Assembly: GCA_030062745.1 (NCBI GenBank)
Contig: CP099849.1
Span: 5,688,586-5,752,585, forward strand
Direction: 5' to 3'
DNA: 64,000 nt
Origin: Capitulum mitella
Taxonomy: Eukaryota; Arthropoda; Thecostraca; Pollicipedomorpha; Pollicipedidae
A program made the translations under genes and the position numbers. Each line of letters opens with the position of its first letter. Position 1 is the first letter of the stretch. Under the pieces are notes generated by a model that was given only the letters and a program-made list of their open reading frames with translations, was not told the origin of the DNA and searched no databases. Shown here one piece after another: positions 1-9,938 of the stretch.

Positions 1-646
1 TGAACAGAGAACGGGCCTCCTTTATATTCTTCCCCCGGTTCGGAGGTATTTCGGGCCGTCTTTAGCAAGCATAGCGCGAGCGCCGTGACGTCGGCGGCCG
101 CCATTGTGAGCCGCGCGTGACCTGCGAGGCAAGCTGCGGCCGAGTGCGGACGACACGGCGGCCCGTCTAAAGTCGACAGCGGCGGCCACCGGAGGACGTC
201 GCTCTCGGCTCCCTGGATACTGGTATTTCTAAAACGGCGCCACCGGGATCCAGCACGTGCGAACCGCGGCGTTAAATTCAAACATCTGCCCAGCAGGTCT
301 ATGAATAAGCAAACGCGGGTGCCATATGACCCAGTAGCCGGAGAGCCCTAAGGCCCCATCACTCACACACACCCACACCCACAACCACACCAATAACCAA
401 ACGCCCAGCTCGGTGCACAACTATATCCAGTGCCATCACACTCGTAAACGGGCACCCGAGGAATACAAATTGAAGAGCTTCCATTTGTTTATTTATTATT
501 TCATTTCGCATTCCGGCAAACAATCATGCAAGGAGAGCCCACCGAAGACACTGCAGACTGGCTCTATCAGGGAGGTCACGCAGGCAGCCGCCGCCCGCCC
601 GTAACTACGGTGACGCAGACTTCTCGCGGCAGCGCGCGGTACCTAC
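1..646. other. GPR155 intron 8 or downstream sequence
   Basis: No conserved exon was recognised. 361-397 is CA/CCA-rich low-complexity DNA. On the minus strand an ATG at 109 opens a frame that stays open to the window edge (AAADVTALALCLL), with GC-rich sequence around it. It is too short to call. Confidence 0.5.
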
Positions 647-730
647 CTGGGACACGATCAGGCAGGTGGTGATGAAGTGCGGAACACGCCGGTACTTGCC
701 GCTCAGCAGGAACACGCAGAGCACCCAGAT
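647..730 (-). CDS. GPR155: GPR155 coding exon 8 (last exon in window)
   Basis: 84 bp, phase 0 at both ends, acceptor CCCGCCGCAG and donor GTAGGT. It encodes IWVLCVFLLSGKYRRVPHFI followed by TTCLIVSQ, matching the KKYKQLPHMLTTNLLIAQ region of human GPR155. No later exon was found between 1 and 646, so the gene continues off the window. Confidence 0.9.
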
Positions 731-3700
731 CTGCGGCGGGGGCACAGGTCACGGCTGGCCGCCGACATTGGGGCGTGGACGCAGCTGGAATCGGCCTGCC
801 AGCTAACGACAGCGCTGCAGGCGGCGCACACGCCGGCGGTGTACTGCTCCTCTTCGCGATGACCGGACGAAAGTTTGTAGTCAACCAGCACCGCGAATAC
901 TTATTTCTTACAGCCATTTGCGCTTGTGGCAGATCGCTTTGTAAATCGGTTCAAACTGCAGCGAGCATCTACCCACTACATTTGCACCAAAACATAAATC
1001 AAACATTTCCACCCTTATTCAAAATCAGGATCCAATCATATCACCCCTCACGGCATTTCCAGCCGGTCCGCCATGGTAAAAAACTGCTTGCTGCAAACCG
1101 GTAATGACCCGTAAAAACGCTGCGGACCAAACATTGATATGAACGCTCGAGTTGAAACACAAGTATATCAAAAGGAGGAAAACCAGCTCCTGCACCAGGC
1201 TGGAACACCGCAGACAGCAGCACGCCAGCTCGGCACCCGGCTGTCGCTCTGTCGCCGCACTCACGCAGGAGAGGAGACCGATGATGCTGATGTCGCGGAT
1301 GTAGGCGTCGATGTAGTGGATGTACTGCGAAGGCGCCACGGTCGAGTAGATGGAGACCATCCAGGCGGAGACGAACATGAGCGGCGCCGAGAGGAACGTG
1401 CCGATCACCAGCGCGCTGGCCACCTGCGAACACAGCCGGCGCGCGCTGACAGCGTTGACGCCCGCCCGGCCGCGACGGGGAAACCAGCCACGGCGCGGGG
1501 AGGGAGCGAATCGTGTCCAAGACGGCGCGGCGTCGGCGGCGACGGGGCGACGGGCGGCGACGCGCGACAGAGCGCCAGGGGACGGCGGGCGCCGGTCACA
1601 CTCACCACCTCCACGGCCTTGTCGTAGTGCGTGGCGTACACCAGCACGCTCGGAGCCGTAGGCAGGATGCCGTACAGGAACGCGTAGTTGGTCAGATCCT
1701 GCGGCGGAAACGATGCCGAGGTTTGCGGCGCGTTCGGGTCGTTTGAGTTCCTCGGCCGCGGGGATTTCCAAACGACTGAGTACTTCAAGCACGGAAAAGC
1801 AAACGATGCTTAACGTCGCTGCTAACGTCCGTGAGTCACGTGAAGTGAGCATAAATAACGCAACACTGAACACAAGAAGCCACCAACGCCGTACAAATAG
1901 CTCAGCCGCCGGAAGCCGCGCGGTCGCCACTCACAACCGTGATGTTGCTGACGGCGGCGGAGGAGCCCTGCAGCACGCTCATGGCCTCACGGGCCACCAG
2001 CGGCAGCACCATCGACTTCACCACGATCAGGATGACGGGCACGAGAAAGCGGTCCGAGCGCATCTGGCGGCCCGGCTTGGTCACCATGTGCAGGCCCAGC
2101 ATGAAGAGCGCCGTGGCCGAGAACGAGACGGAGAACGTCTGCGAAGGCGGGCGGCGCGGCTGGTCAGGGACAGCTGCACAATGCGGGGGGATGGTCGCAA
2201 CGTGCGGCCGGCACAAGGCCGAGGCAGCGCCAGTCAAAGTTCGTCACTCGTGACGACAAAACAAACCCCCGTCAAGGAGGAAAATACATGATTCCTGCCG
2301 CTGCCATGATTCTAGGACAGAGTTGGAAAAGGTGTCGTTTTTTGGTGTTGAATACACACAAACAAGTGCTCCAAAAAATACTTCAAACTGCAAAGCTTTA
2401 ATCTTGTGCCTCCATCAAAAAGCTTCACGGTAACCATGTTGACAGATCTTGTAAGTCTGCAGGCAAATGGCTATGTCACGATTCAGTAAGAAGCAGGTAT
2501 GATGTCATAACCGACTTACAACAAAAACACCAACTTAAACCAGTATTACTCAGCAAAACTTTACTCCGCAAAGTATACTTCGACACCAAGAACAAAAAAC
2601 ATCTTTCCAACCTTGCTCTAGGTTCATCGAAACAAACAGGCTTCAAATCATTACTGCTACATGTACCACGCAATGTACAAAAAGTCAGACACAAAAATGC
2701 CGACCTTTCGCGTATCAACTTCGCCGAAAAACACTGCCGTCGTTCAGAGCACACCAGCATCTGGTCACTAAATCACGCACCGGACACGACTCAGTAATCT
2801 GCCCCAAAAGTCAGCTAATACATGACACGACATTTGTTAAACTCCACTTCCATATTTCTCGCAAATATCCATGCTTCCGGTAAGCACGCCCCCCACCCAT
2901 GAAGATTATATACAACAGCCATTAGCAAGCTAAAAGGCAGTTCTGCGGTTGCTGTTCTACGAAATGGTGTTTGAATGTAAAAGACCAATGCATTACGGAA
3001 CAATGAGTGCAACTTTTATAAACGCTGAATACGTGAACACGCCACAGTGTACCAATGTGACGTTCCATGGCTCGTGATGCGCAAGCCGTAACCTTTTCGA
3101 TGAGAACCAGACGCTCAGAAAACTGATTACGAACACCCAATCAAATTCAAGCAACACAATGAAAGCTCCGTACCCCGCACACGCCAACAAACAAATGACC
3201 CTCTTCCGTGGAATCCCAATCAGATCCTGCTTCATCGGCCACAAACGTTGCATATCAGAAACGGACAACCATGACCGAAGCGTTCCGACCACCGAAGCGT
3301 TTCAGTGGGACAAACCATGGTAATAACCATCATATGACGTGGATCCCATACGGAAGGGCAGAGAGCAAAGGCCGAGCAGCGGACAAACGTCAACTGATCT
3401 CACTCCGAAAAAACGCGTGACTGTCTCTGTCTAACCTCAAACTACACAAACAACTTGGTTAAAAGACACACAACGCACTTTTGCTCTCATCTTTAAGGGG
3501 CTCTTACACATAAACAATATCAGTGTTTTAGAACTCTACTAATGCCATCCAACCGCCTGACGTTATTTCAACTCAAATAAGACCTTTGTTTTTCGTGCGT
3601 AGCGTCCAGGAGATGAGACTGCCTTCTGACGTAACCGTCCGGTCACATGCGTGGCTGCTATCAGTAAAAAAAAAACGCCAGTTTTGCTGCAGTCGGCGCC

Positions 3701-6700
3701 AGAAGCTGACGCCGCATCCAGTCAGGCGCAGAATCATGTCGGAATACGAACCCACCCGACTACAAACTACGTACGTGTCTGTACCCACCAGACTATTTAC
3801 ACACCCACCACACACCAGACACCCACATGACGACACGAACCCATCCGACTACAAACCAGTGCGGTGCGTCCACACTAACTAGTCGCACAAACTAGTGCGG
3901 AGCACGTCAGCCTCGAACTGAAAATTTGCATGAATCGGACGGCCGATAATTTGCAATGATAACAATAATCTATTTTAAGGACATCCCATTGGCGCGATGT
4001 TCGGAGCAGTTCCGTGCACCGTACACCTTTCTTTAAAACGGACAACGTCCGACAAACACGGCGGGCAGCCCCATCCTATCGACCGGACGACAAAGACGGC
4101 CGGTACAACACTGCACGACTCCGACCACCCGTTCACCGACCTCGTTCTGCCGCCGTCCGTCACCGCGGACGGCACGCGACAGCTGGCCCCGACACCGGCC
4201 CCTCGCCGCGACAAGCGGCCAGCCGACAATAAACGGCGCACGGCCGCTGCCCCACTCACGTTCAGAATCCGGAAGAGGATGTTCGGTATGACGTGCGCGA
4301 AGACGACGTTGCCCAGGATGCCGAGCGCGGTCATGACCACGATCGGGTTGGTGAGCACGCCGCGCAGCGAGAGCCAAACGAGCCGGCCCACCGAGGCGGG
4401 CGGCGGCGGCGGGCCGCCGGCCGGGTCGGGCCGCGCCGCCGCGCCGCCCCGCTTCCGCAGCTCCATCAGCACGAAGCCGGCCGGGTTCAGCACGCACAGC
4501 GAGACCGGCGCCACCAGGTACAGGTAGCCGACGAACTCCGGGTGGCTGTCCCGGTAGATCGCCGACACTGCCGGCGTGCCGAATAAAATAAATAGCCGAA
4601 TAATACACACAACGCGATACAAAACAATGTCATAATGATACAACAAACTTAACAATAATACACAGTGGAGCACAAAACGAGCACATGGACTGCACGACGT
4701 AACTGCATGACACACTACTACACTGCAGTGACATGTATCACATTTGTTTCTAGCAGCCGTGACACCTTCGCATCCACCATGACGTGTGAAAAATCTGTGG
4801 CGTATGGTTAAACTGTACTGGACGACGCCCAACCGTGCACCGCAATGTGGATACCAGATTAGTTAATCGCAAACAGCGCCCGGATGTTTTCGGGCACCGG
4901 GTCTGAATGCCGGCCACGTCGGCCACTAACGGCCGGGTTTATTCCGGGGGTGTCTGGCGCGCGGAGGCCGCCGCTCGGTCCTCGATCGATTGTCTGAAGA
5001 TCGGCGCCAGCAGGCGGCCGGCCGAGTCGGCCGGAGAGAGGCTGCCAGCCCGGCACAGCCCACGCCGGCCGTCCGGCACCGAGGGGCCGCCTCAGATCCA
5101 GCCGCGGGCCACCCCGGCCACGGGGCGCGTCACGATCAGGCGGCTGGACCGTGTTCGCCCACATGGGATCAACCTGACCGGCATGTTCAATATCTCTGAA
5201 GGGTAGGCCAGCCCCGCTAGTCCAACACAGTCTGACCTTCTGGCCGCTGGATTTCGGGCTCTGCCCCTGTGCACGGCACGACTCCAGAGAAGAGGGCACC
5301 GCGTCTCCTCTGTGGCACGGTTCATGCACGACAGGCTATTACCGCCATCGCCACGCGCCGTAAGTCACCTCCCAGCGCAAACGGCAGTTCACGTGCAAAA
5401 ACGGGTCCTGGCCAGCGTTTTTGTACCATTCGGCTGGCAACAACAAGCACGTTTGTTTAGTCAGTAGACACGTTGGAACTTTATGCCAGCTGTCCCATTT
5501 TCCTGCCGGTGGTTCCATATTCTATATTACACAGACTGACGAGCAAGGGTGGTGTCGAAGTCACCTAAAAGTTGCTGCTCTTCTAAGCCAGGATTATTTT
5601 TGCAGCGCTTTGCAATGTCGACCTAAGAACAGGTTGCACGTAATGGACACATCGGTCAACGCAAACCCAGCCATGCCGATATCCCCCTTAACATGGACGC
5701 CATGAGCGACGAAACCCTGTTCCGAGCGAAATATCCCTCTCAGAGAGCGCTATCGACTGGGTGCCAGGGGAACTGACGTGATCGGTAGCTTAGCTAGAAG
5801 AAAGAAGAACGGCACCCCATCCTAATGAGACCGGTTCGAGTCGCTTCGGTGTTCGACATTTGGCCAAAAACTCAGCCGTCAATTCGCCGTCAGTCGTCAG
5901 CTGTCAGCCGTCAACAGTAGAGGGTCACACGGACCAGCACGCGGTCGTGTCGCACCCATGACATCCCGATAAACTTTCGCCATGAAACCAGCCGCCACGA
6001 GGAACTGCAAGATCTTAAGGGGTTAGAATCTGCGCAACCAGCTTTGCTTAGAATACGGTATGATCCCAAACATCTCTTAAACACCTGTGGAATTTAACAA
6101 TACAGGTTAAGCTCACATTTACTCTCCATTTTCCTAACCGGGAGCGCCGTGACATAGCCGTTCTTTTAGTTGAATTATATACATAATGTTCACGCCAGGT
6201 CATATTTCGCGGTGGCAACGAAATATAACCTGGCGTGATATAACGAAATATAACCTGTGGAACGCTACTGGTCGCCTTGACATAGGTGACGGACTAACAA
6301 ACAACAAACAAGAGCAAAAGGCCACATCTGCAGAGAAAGACGAAAATGAGTCCACAGAAAACCCAACACGGAGTTCTGCATCATCACAGACGGACTTGAG
6401 GCTTCGTTCCGACGGCAGATCATTAGGACTAAACAGCCAACCGCCTGGCTGCGTCGTCGGCGACGCCGGCCGGCCCGTGCGGCCGCCACGCGGCCACCCA
6501 CCGATCGGATATCCTAGGGCGAAGTCGTTGCTCTGCGTGCAGAAGATGGCGTACAGCGCGCCCAGCGCGTAGTCGGTGTGCCTGGTGACCAGCGCCGTGC
6601 CCAGCAGCACGGTGACGAACACGGCCGCCTTGGCCACCAGGATGGCAAACAGGAAGTTCCAGTTGACGGCCCTGCGGCGCACGGCGGTCCCGGGTCAGAC

Positions 6701-7968
6701 GCCGGAGGGTGGCGGGACGCGCCACCGGCGGGGGATACCCGCCGACCGGCCGACCCAAACACCCGGCCGGCGTGGCGGGCACACGTCAGATACGTGTGCA
6801 AACCCAGCAAAGAACCATCGCACGGAAGCTACTCGACTGTGTCTCGCAAACTCTGTTAGATACATAAGGGGATCAATATAAATCGCTTCACATTAATCCA
6901 TGCCCCAATGGCAAATGGTTGTACAGCCCAGAACTGTCCTGTAATATTTTCTGATTGCAATCTGTTATATGGCACCACATACCAAAGTTATTTACTCTAA
7001 AATTATTCCCTCCATCAGACATCTTTTCAGAATCGGGTCCAGAACAGAATGAGCCATGATATGCAATAAAGTCTGATAAAAACCCCAATCGCGTTGATTG
7101 TTTTCCCCAGTGAGGACGGTATAGTCAGAGATGCTTACGTGAAATCCAACGTAGCCATAGAGAGGAAGATCAACGTTGGCAAAGCAAACTTGCCAACGAA
7201 AAGCTCGATACCACGACCTTCATGACTTGAAATCACATTGAATCTCCCGGCCAAATACCTGTGAAGAAACAGTACAATGTACAATGGTACAAATGCAATG
7301 GTCATTCGCGCATAAGTCTGTACAGACTTCCAACATCGACTGCTGGTATAGTGAATGGGCAATGTTCCCGGTTCGTCTTAAACATCAGGAAACTTTCCGC
7401 CTATTTTAAATGCCAACATTCATGCACTATGTTCGTACGCACTTCCAACACCGATTGTTGGCATAGTGAATGGAACAACATTCCCCGATCGCCTTAACCA
7501 TCGGGAAACTTTCAGCCCATTTCAAACGCCGACATTCATGCACAGCTTTGTGCTGGGATCGCCTGAAAGCGAGGATGCAGTATGAAATGCAAGCACTTGA
7601 GCTTTCCTCACTCCGTAAAGTACCAAACCATTTAAACACGTACCGTGACATAAACGTCTGCAAGGTAACTTACATAACCAAACCGCAATGAATGATTCAG
7701 TCAACTGAGCAATGGCTAGGAACAGTTCCTCTATGACCTCCCAATTACCCTCCATTTACTCCCCACAGCAGGCCATGCTGAAACACCATACCACAGCTGG
7801 GAACCGCTCCCCCACGACGTCCCGCCACGCAGACAACCCGCCCACTCACCCGCAAAGCGTAACGCTGAAACACTGCACCACGGCCGGAAACAGCTCCTCC
7901 ATGACCTCGCGGCCGGCGCGGTCCGAGGCCAGCGCCGCCACCGACCCGTTGGCCACCGGCAGAGCCAT
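647..7968 (-). CDS. GPR155: GPR155/LYCHOS homologue, 5' eight coding exons (partial gene)
   Basis: Multi-pass membrane protein. In mammals GPR155 (LYCHOS) sits in the lysosomal membrane, senses cholesterol and signals to mTORC1; it combines a PIN/auxin-carrier-like transporter domain, a GPCR-like seven-helix domain and a C-terminal DEP domain. Eight exons with GT-AG borders and matching phases give 419 codons; the human protein is about 870 residues, so roughly half is present. Family landmarks read from memory of the human protein: CGYLAGRFNVIS (exons 1-2), KFALPTLIFLSMATLDF, TQSNDFALGYPI (exon 3), VAPVSLCVLNPAGF (exon 4), FSATALFMLGLHMV (exon 5), NYAFLYGILPTAPSV (exon 6), FLSAPLMFVSAWMVSIYS (exon 7) and GKYRRVPHFITT (exon 8). 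The start at 7968 has a strong Kozak context (CACCATGG), and an NGS glycosylation sequon follows at residues 7-9. Exon 9 onward is off the left edge. The family is clear; the lysosomal function is transferred from mammals. Confidence 0.93.
731..1264. other. GPR155 intron 7
   Basis: Ordinary intron between exons 8 and 7. Long antisense frames here are shadows of the exons. Nothing else seen. Confidence 0.7.
1265..1423 (-). CDS. GPR155: GPR155 coding exon 7
   Basis: 159 bp, phase 0 at both ends, acceptor TGTTCGCAG and donor GTGAGT. It encodes VASALVIGTFLSAPLMFVSA, the last transporter-domain helix, and then a loop to RDISIIGLLSC at the start of the next helix. Confidence 0.93.
1606..1698 (-). 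CDS. GPR155: GPR155 coding exon 6
   Basis: 93 bp, phase 0 at both ends, acceptor TTCCGCCGCAG and donor GTGAGT. It encodes DLTNYAFLYGILPTAPSV and a short linker to VEV. NYAFLYG is one of the most conserved stretches of the family. Confidence 0.93.
1935..2138 (-). CDS. GPR155: GPR155 coding exon 5
   Basis: 204 bp, phase 0 at both ends, acceptor GCCTTCGCAG and donor GTGAGT. It encodes TFSVSFSATALFMLGLHMV, VPVILIVVKSMVLPLVARE and a loop ending SNITV. It corresponds to the SFSGSALFYLGLTMV region of human GPR155 as I recall it. Confidence 0.92.
2139..4259. other. GPR155 intron 4
   Basis: 2.1-kb intron, AT-richer than the exons. 2318-2600 shares stretches (GTTTTTTGGTGTT and CACCAAGAACAAAAA in the same order) with 27196-27330, so it probably holds a dispersed repeat. 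No coding signal seen. Confidence 0.6.
4260..4567 (-). CDS. GPR155: GPR155 coding exon 4
   Basis: 308 bp, the largest exon here, between acceptor CGCCGGCAG and donor GTGAGT. It encodes VSAIYRDSHPEF, the helix LYLVAPVSLCVLNPAGFVLM, a charged and Gly/Pro-rich cytoplasmic loop that looks lineage-specific, and LTNPIVVMTALGILGNVVF. Ends in phase 0. Confidence 0.92.
4568..6501. other. GPR155 intron 3 with a GC-rich patch
   Basis: 1.9-kb intron. 4880-5330 is markedly GC-rich and open in several frames (156 codons on the minus strand), but exons 3 and 4 join directly into the family sequence, so it is not a required exon. The rest is unremarkable. Confidence 0.6.
6502..6671 (-). CDS. GPR155: GPR155 coding exon 3
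   Basis: 170 bp after acceptor GCGCCGCAG, with donor GTGGGT. It encodes AVNWNFLFAILVAKA, a hydrophobic helix, and the family signature TQSNDFALGYPI. Starts in phase 2 and ends in phase 1. Confidence 0.93.
6672..7138. other. GPR155 intron 2
   Basis: 467-bp intron; nothing beyond splice sites seen. Confidence 0.7.
7139..7258 (-). CDS. GPR155: GPR155 coding exon 2
   Basis: 120 bp between acceptor CTTCACAG and donor GTAAGC. It encodes YLAGRFNVISSHEGRG and KFALPTLIFLSMATLDF, the loop after helix 1 and helix 2 of the PIN-like fold. Both borders are in phase 2 and join cleanly to exons 1 and 3. Confidence 0.92.
7259..7849. other. GPR155 intron 1 with a short internal duplication
   Basis: 591-bp intron. 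Two imperfect copies of a roughly 100-bp stretch sit near 7320-7430 and 7435-7550, sharing ACTTCCAACA, GTTGGCATAGTGAATGG and CATTCATGCAC. No coding signal. Confidence 0.55.
7850..7968 (-). CDS. GPR155: GPR155 coding exon 1
   Basis: 119 bp from the ATG at 7968 to a GTGAGT donor (7849-7844). It encodes MALPVANGS and then the first helix, ending CFSVTLCG. The frame is open further upstream (to about 8079), but only this ATG has a strong Kozak context. An upstream splice into CTGTCCCGG near 8018 is conceivable. Ends in phase 2. Confidence 0.88.
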
Positions 7969-7974
7969 GGTGCC

Positions 7975-8237
7975 GCCCTCCGGCGCCGCCTCCAGCCGCA
8001 CCAGCCGGGACAGCTGGCGGCCGCGGCAAACCGGGTCACAAAGCACACAGAGGCACCTGCACCGGACACACGGAGTCACCGTCCAGCACCGTTTCCAGCC
8101 GCATCAGCCGGGACAGCTGGCGGCCGCGGCAAACCGGGTCACAAAGCACACAGAGGCACCTGCACCGGACACACGGAGTCACCGTCCGGCGCCGTCTGCG
8201 GCCGGACCAGCCGAGGTCGCTGGCGGCAGCAGCGAAC
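7975..8237 (-). repeat. 103-bp tandem repeat covering the GPR155 leader
   Basis: Copy 1 is 7991-8093, copy 2 is 8094-8196, and a degenerate partial copy runs to about 8237. In the gene's orientation each copy carries CCGCCAGCTGTCCCGGCTG-like sequence, a possible 3' splice site followed by leader sequence. The first copy ends next to the start codon. Confidence 0.85.
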
Positions 8238-8421
8238 CTTGCCATGCACCATCGTCTACATTAGATATGAGTTGTCATCCAAGCAGGATAACTGCGTGAT
8301 TGTGAGTGGGTACTGCACCTTGTCACAAATGCTGTCTACACTGGCCCAGTGTAATTTTACTGGTGTCACCAATAAATATATTATGCAACATAGCTGTGGA
8401 GGGGATCTCCACTCATCACAC

Positions 8422-8466
8422 ACGCACGCACGCACGCACGTAGCGTGCATGCGTGCGTGCGTGCGT
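8422..8466. repeat. ACGC/GCGT short hairpin
   Basis: A run of ACGC repeats (8422-8440) is followed, after a 7-base loop, by its near-perfect reverse complement (8448-8466). Potential cruciform or Z-DNA tract. Confidence 0.8.
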
Positions 8467-8735
8467 AAACCAAAACATACACCACGTGGCTAGGATGGTC
8501 TGTGCAAAAAAATCCTTATCATATTACAAACAGAAGCCACCACTTCGCAAATGGTATCCTCTTTATTACAGATCATTACCCTCTCACCAGGGGCAAGGTC
8601 TTCTCACATTATTCTGGGCATCCACAAAATGCATATTTCATATCTGTTGATAACCAAGGCAGACAATGCATAGTGATGAGATATGCAAAGGATGACATAT
8701 GTTCTTTTCAGGGCTAAAAAACTAGTACATTTATC

Positions 8736-9938
8736 TTTAACACTATTCCCGGAAGGCTAGGCGGTATGGTCGATTCCCGGCAGGGGGGGCGGATTCGGCT
8801 CCCCCCTGAGATCTCGAGAACTACTCGTCCGATTTCATCGCAACAAACGGCAATCGATTTGCCGTGACGTGAACTACATTTTTATAAAAAGAAATTTTCA
8901 AAATTTTTAAATGTGCGGATACAGGGGGGCAAAAATGTCAAAATGGGAAGTATTTTTGGACTTCTTATAACTCCGTTGTTTATCGACCGATTTCAATGAA
9001 ACTGGCATGAATCGAGAGATTATGGATAGGGCTTTTACCATGGGTACACAAATCTGAAATTTGGAGAAAATTCATGGGCATTCACAGGGTTTCAAAAATA
9101 GGACTAGTTTTCTAACAACTGAATGAACAAAAGAGGCAAAAACACTTTTTTGGCTTCTGCTAGTCATGTCATGCTAAAGAAGTACAAATCGCATTACAAT
9201 GTTCGTATAATGTTAGCATAGGCGGTGCCAGGGACATTAAAAAGGGGAAACTGTCATGGTCACATGTTCTTCAGATCAACTTGTGACATTTGACCTTAAA
9301 TGACCTTCAGTGACCTTGGGAACACTTGGAATGATTTCACGTGCATTTGATATTATCTGTAAACGTTTTCAATCATTTGAATTCACTCTGTTCCAAAAAT
9401 TTTATTTTATGGCTATTGTGATATAGGGCAAGCACACTGACATTTTAGGTCATAGCTCCATGACCCGACCTGATATCAAGCTGAAACTTGGTACACAAGT
9501 AGAGGGCACCCTTCTACGTCATATATATTCCGGGTTTGGCATTTGAAAAACGGCGCCGAAATGATTGCAAAAAAAATTGACTTTTGACCTTGACCTGACC
9601 TTGTCAAGTGACCTCAGACAAACAAAATTACATCCGCACATTTCCGAACCATTTAGCTATACACTGATATAAAGTTTTAAGTTCTATCTTAAAAACTCTG
9701 TTTTTGGCAGGCATTTTCCTTTTACCCTCAACATGGCCAAAAATGGCCTGAGGTGCCTCCCAAAAACATTGCCTGGCTCTGTCCCTGAGCAAAATAGAAT
9801 TTTGAAATTTTGTCACGGCACATAGAAGGAACAGCTAGGAAAAGTGAGCAAGTTTTGTGAAGCTGCATTAAAAAACCTGGAATTGCCAAGCAAAAAAACC
9901 GAGGAGGGATTCAACCCCCTGCCGGGAATAGGGTTAAA
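8736..9938. mobile_element. piggyBac-like non-autonomous TTAA element
   Basis: 1.2-kb segment bounded by TTAA on both sides. The left end reads TTAACACTATTCCCGG and the right end, reversed, reads TTAACCCTATTCCCGGCAGG. A second internal match to the right end (GATTCCCGGCAGGGGG) lies at about 8772-8787. TTAA duplications with CCCTA-type ends are typical of the piggyBac superfamily. There is no transposase frame, so it would depend on a partner in trans. The family assignment rests on the ends only. Confidence 0.5.

Noticed and set aside
1-110. TATAAA-containing GC-rich edge sequence that could be a promoter or element end
   Set aside because: Cut by the window edge, with no second copy in the window to define it.
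1025-1930. 301-codon minus-strand open frame
   Set aside because: It reads through GPR155 exons 7, 6 and 5 borders and their introns in mixed frames. Only the spliced exon segments match the protein family.
5780-5860. tRNA-like internal promoter box (GGTTCGAGTC)
   Set aside because: A plausible B box, but the flanking bases do not form T, anticodon or acceptor stems.
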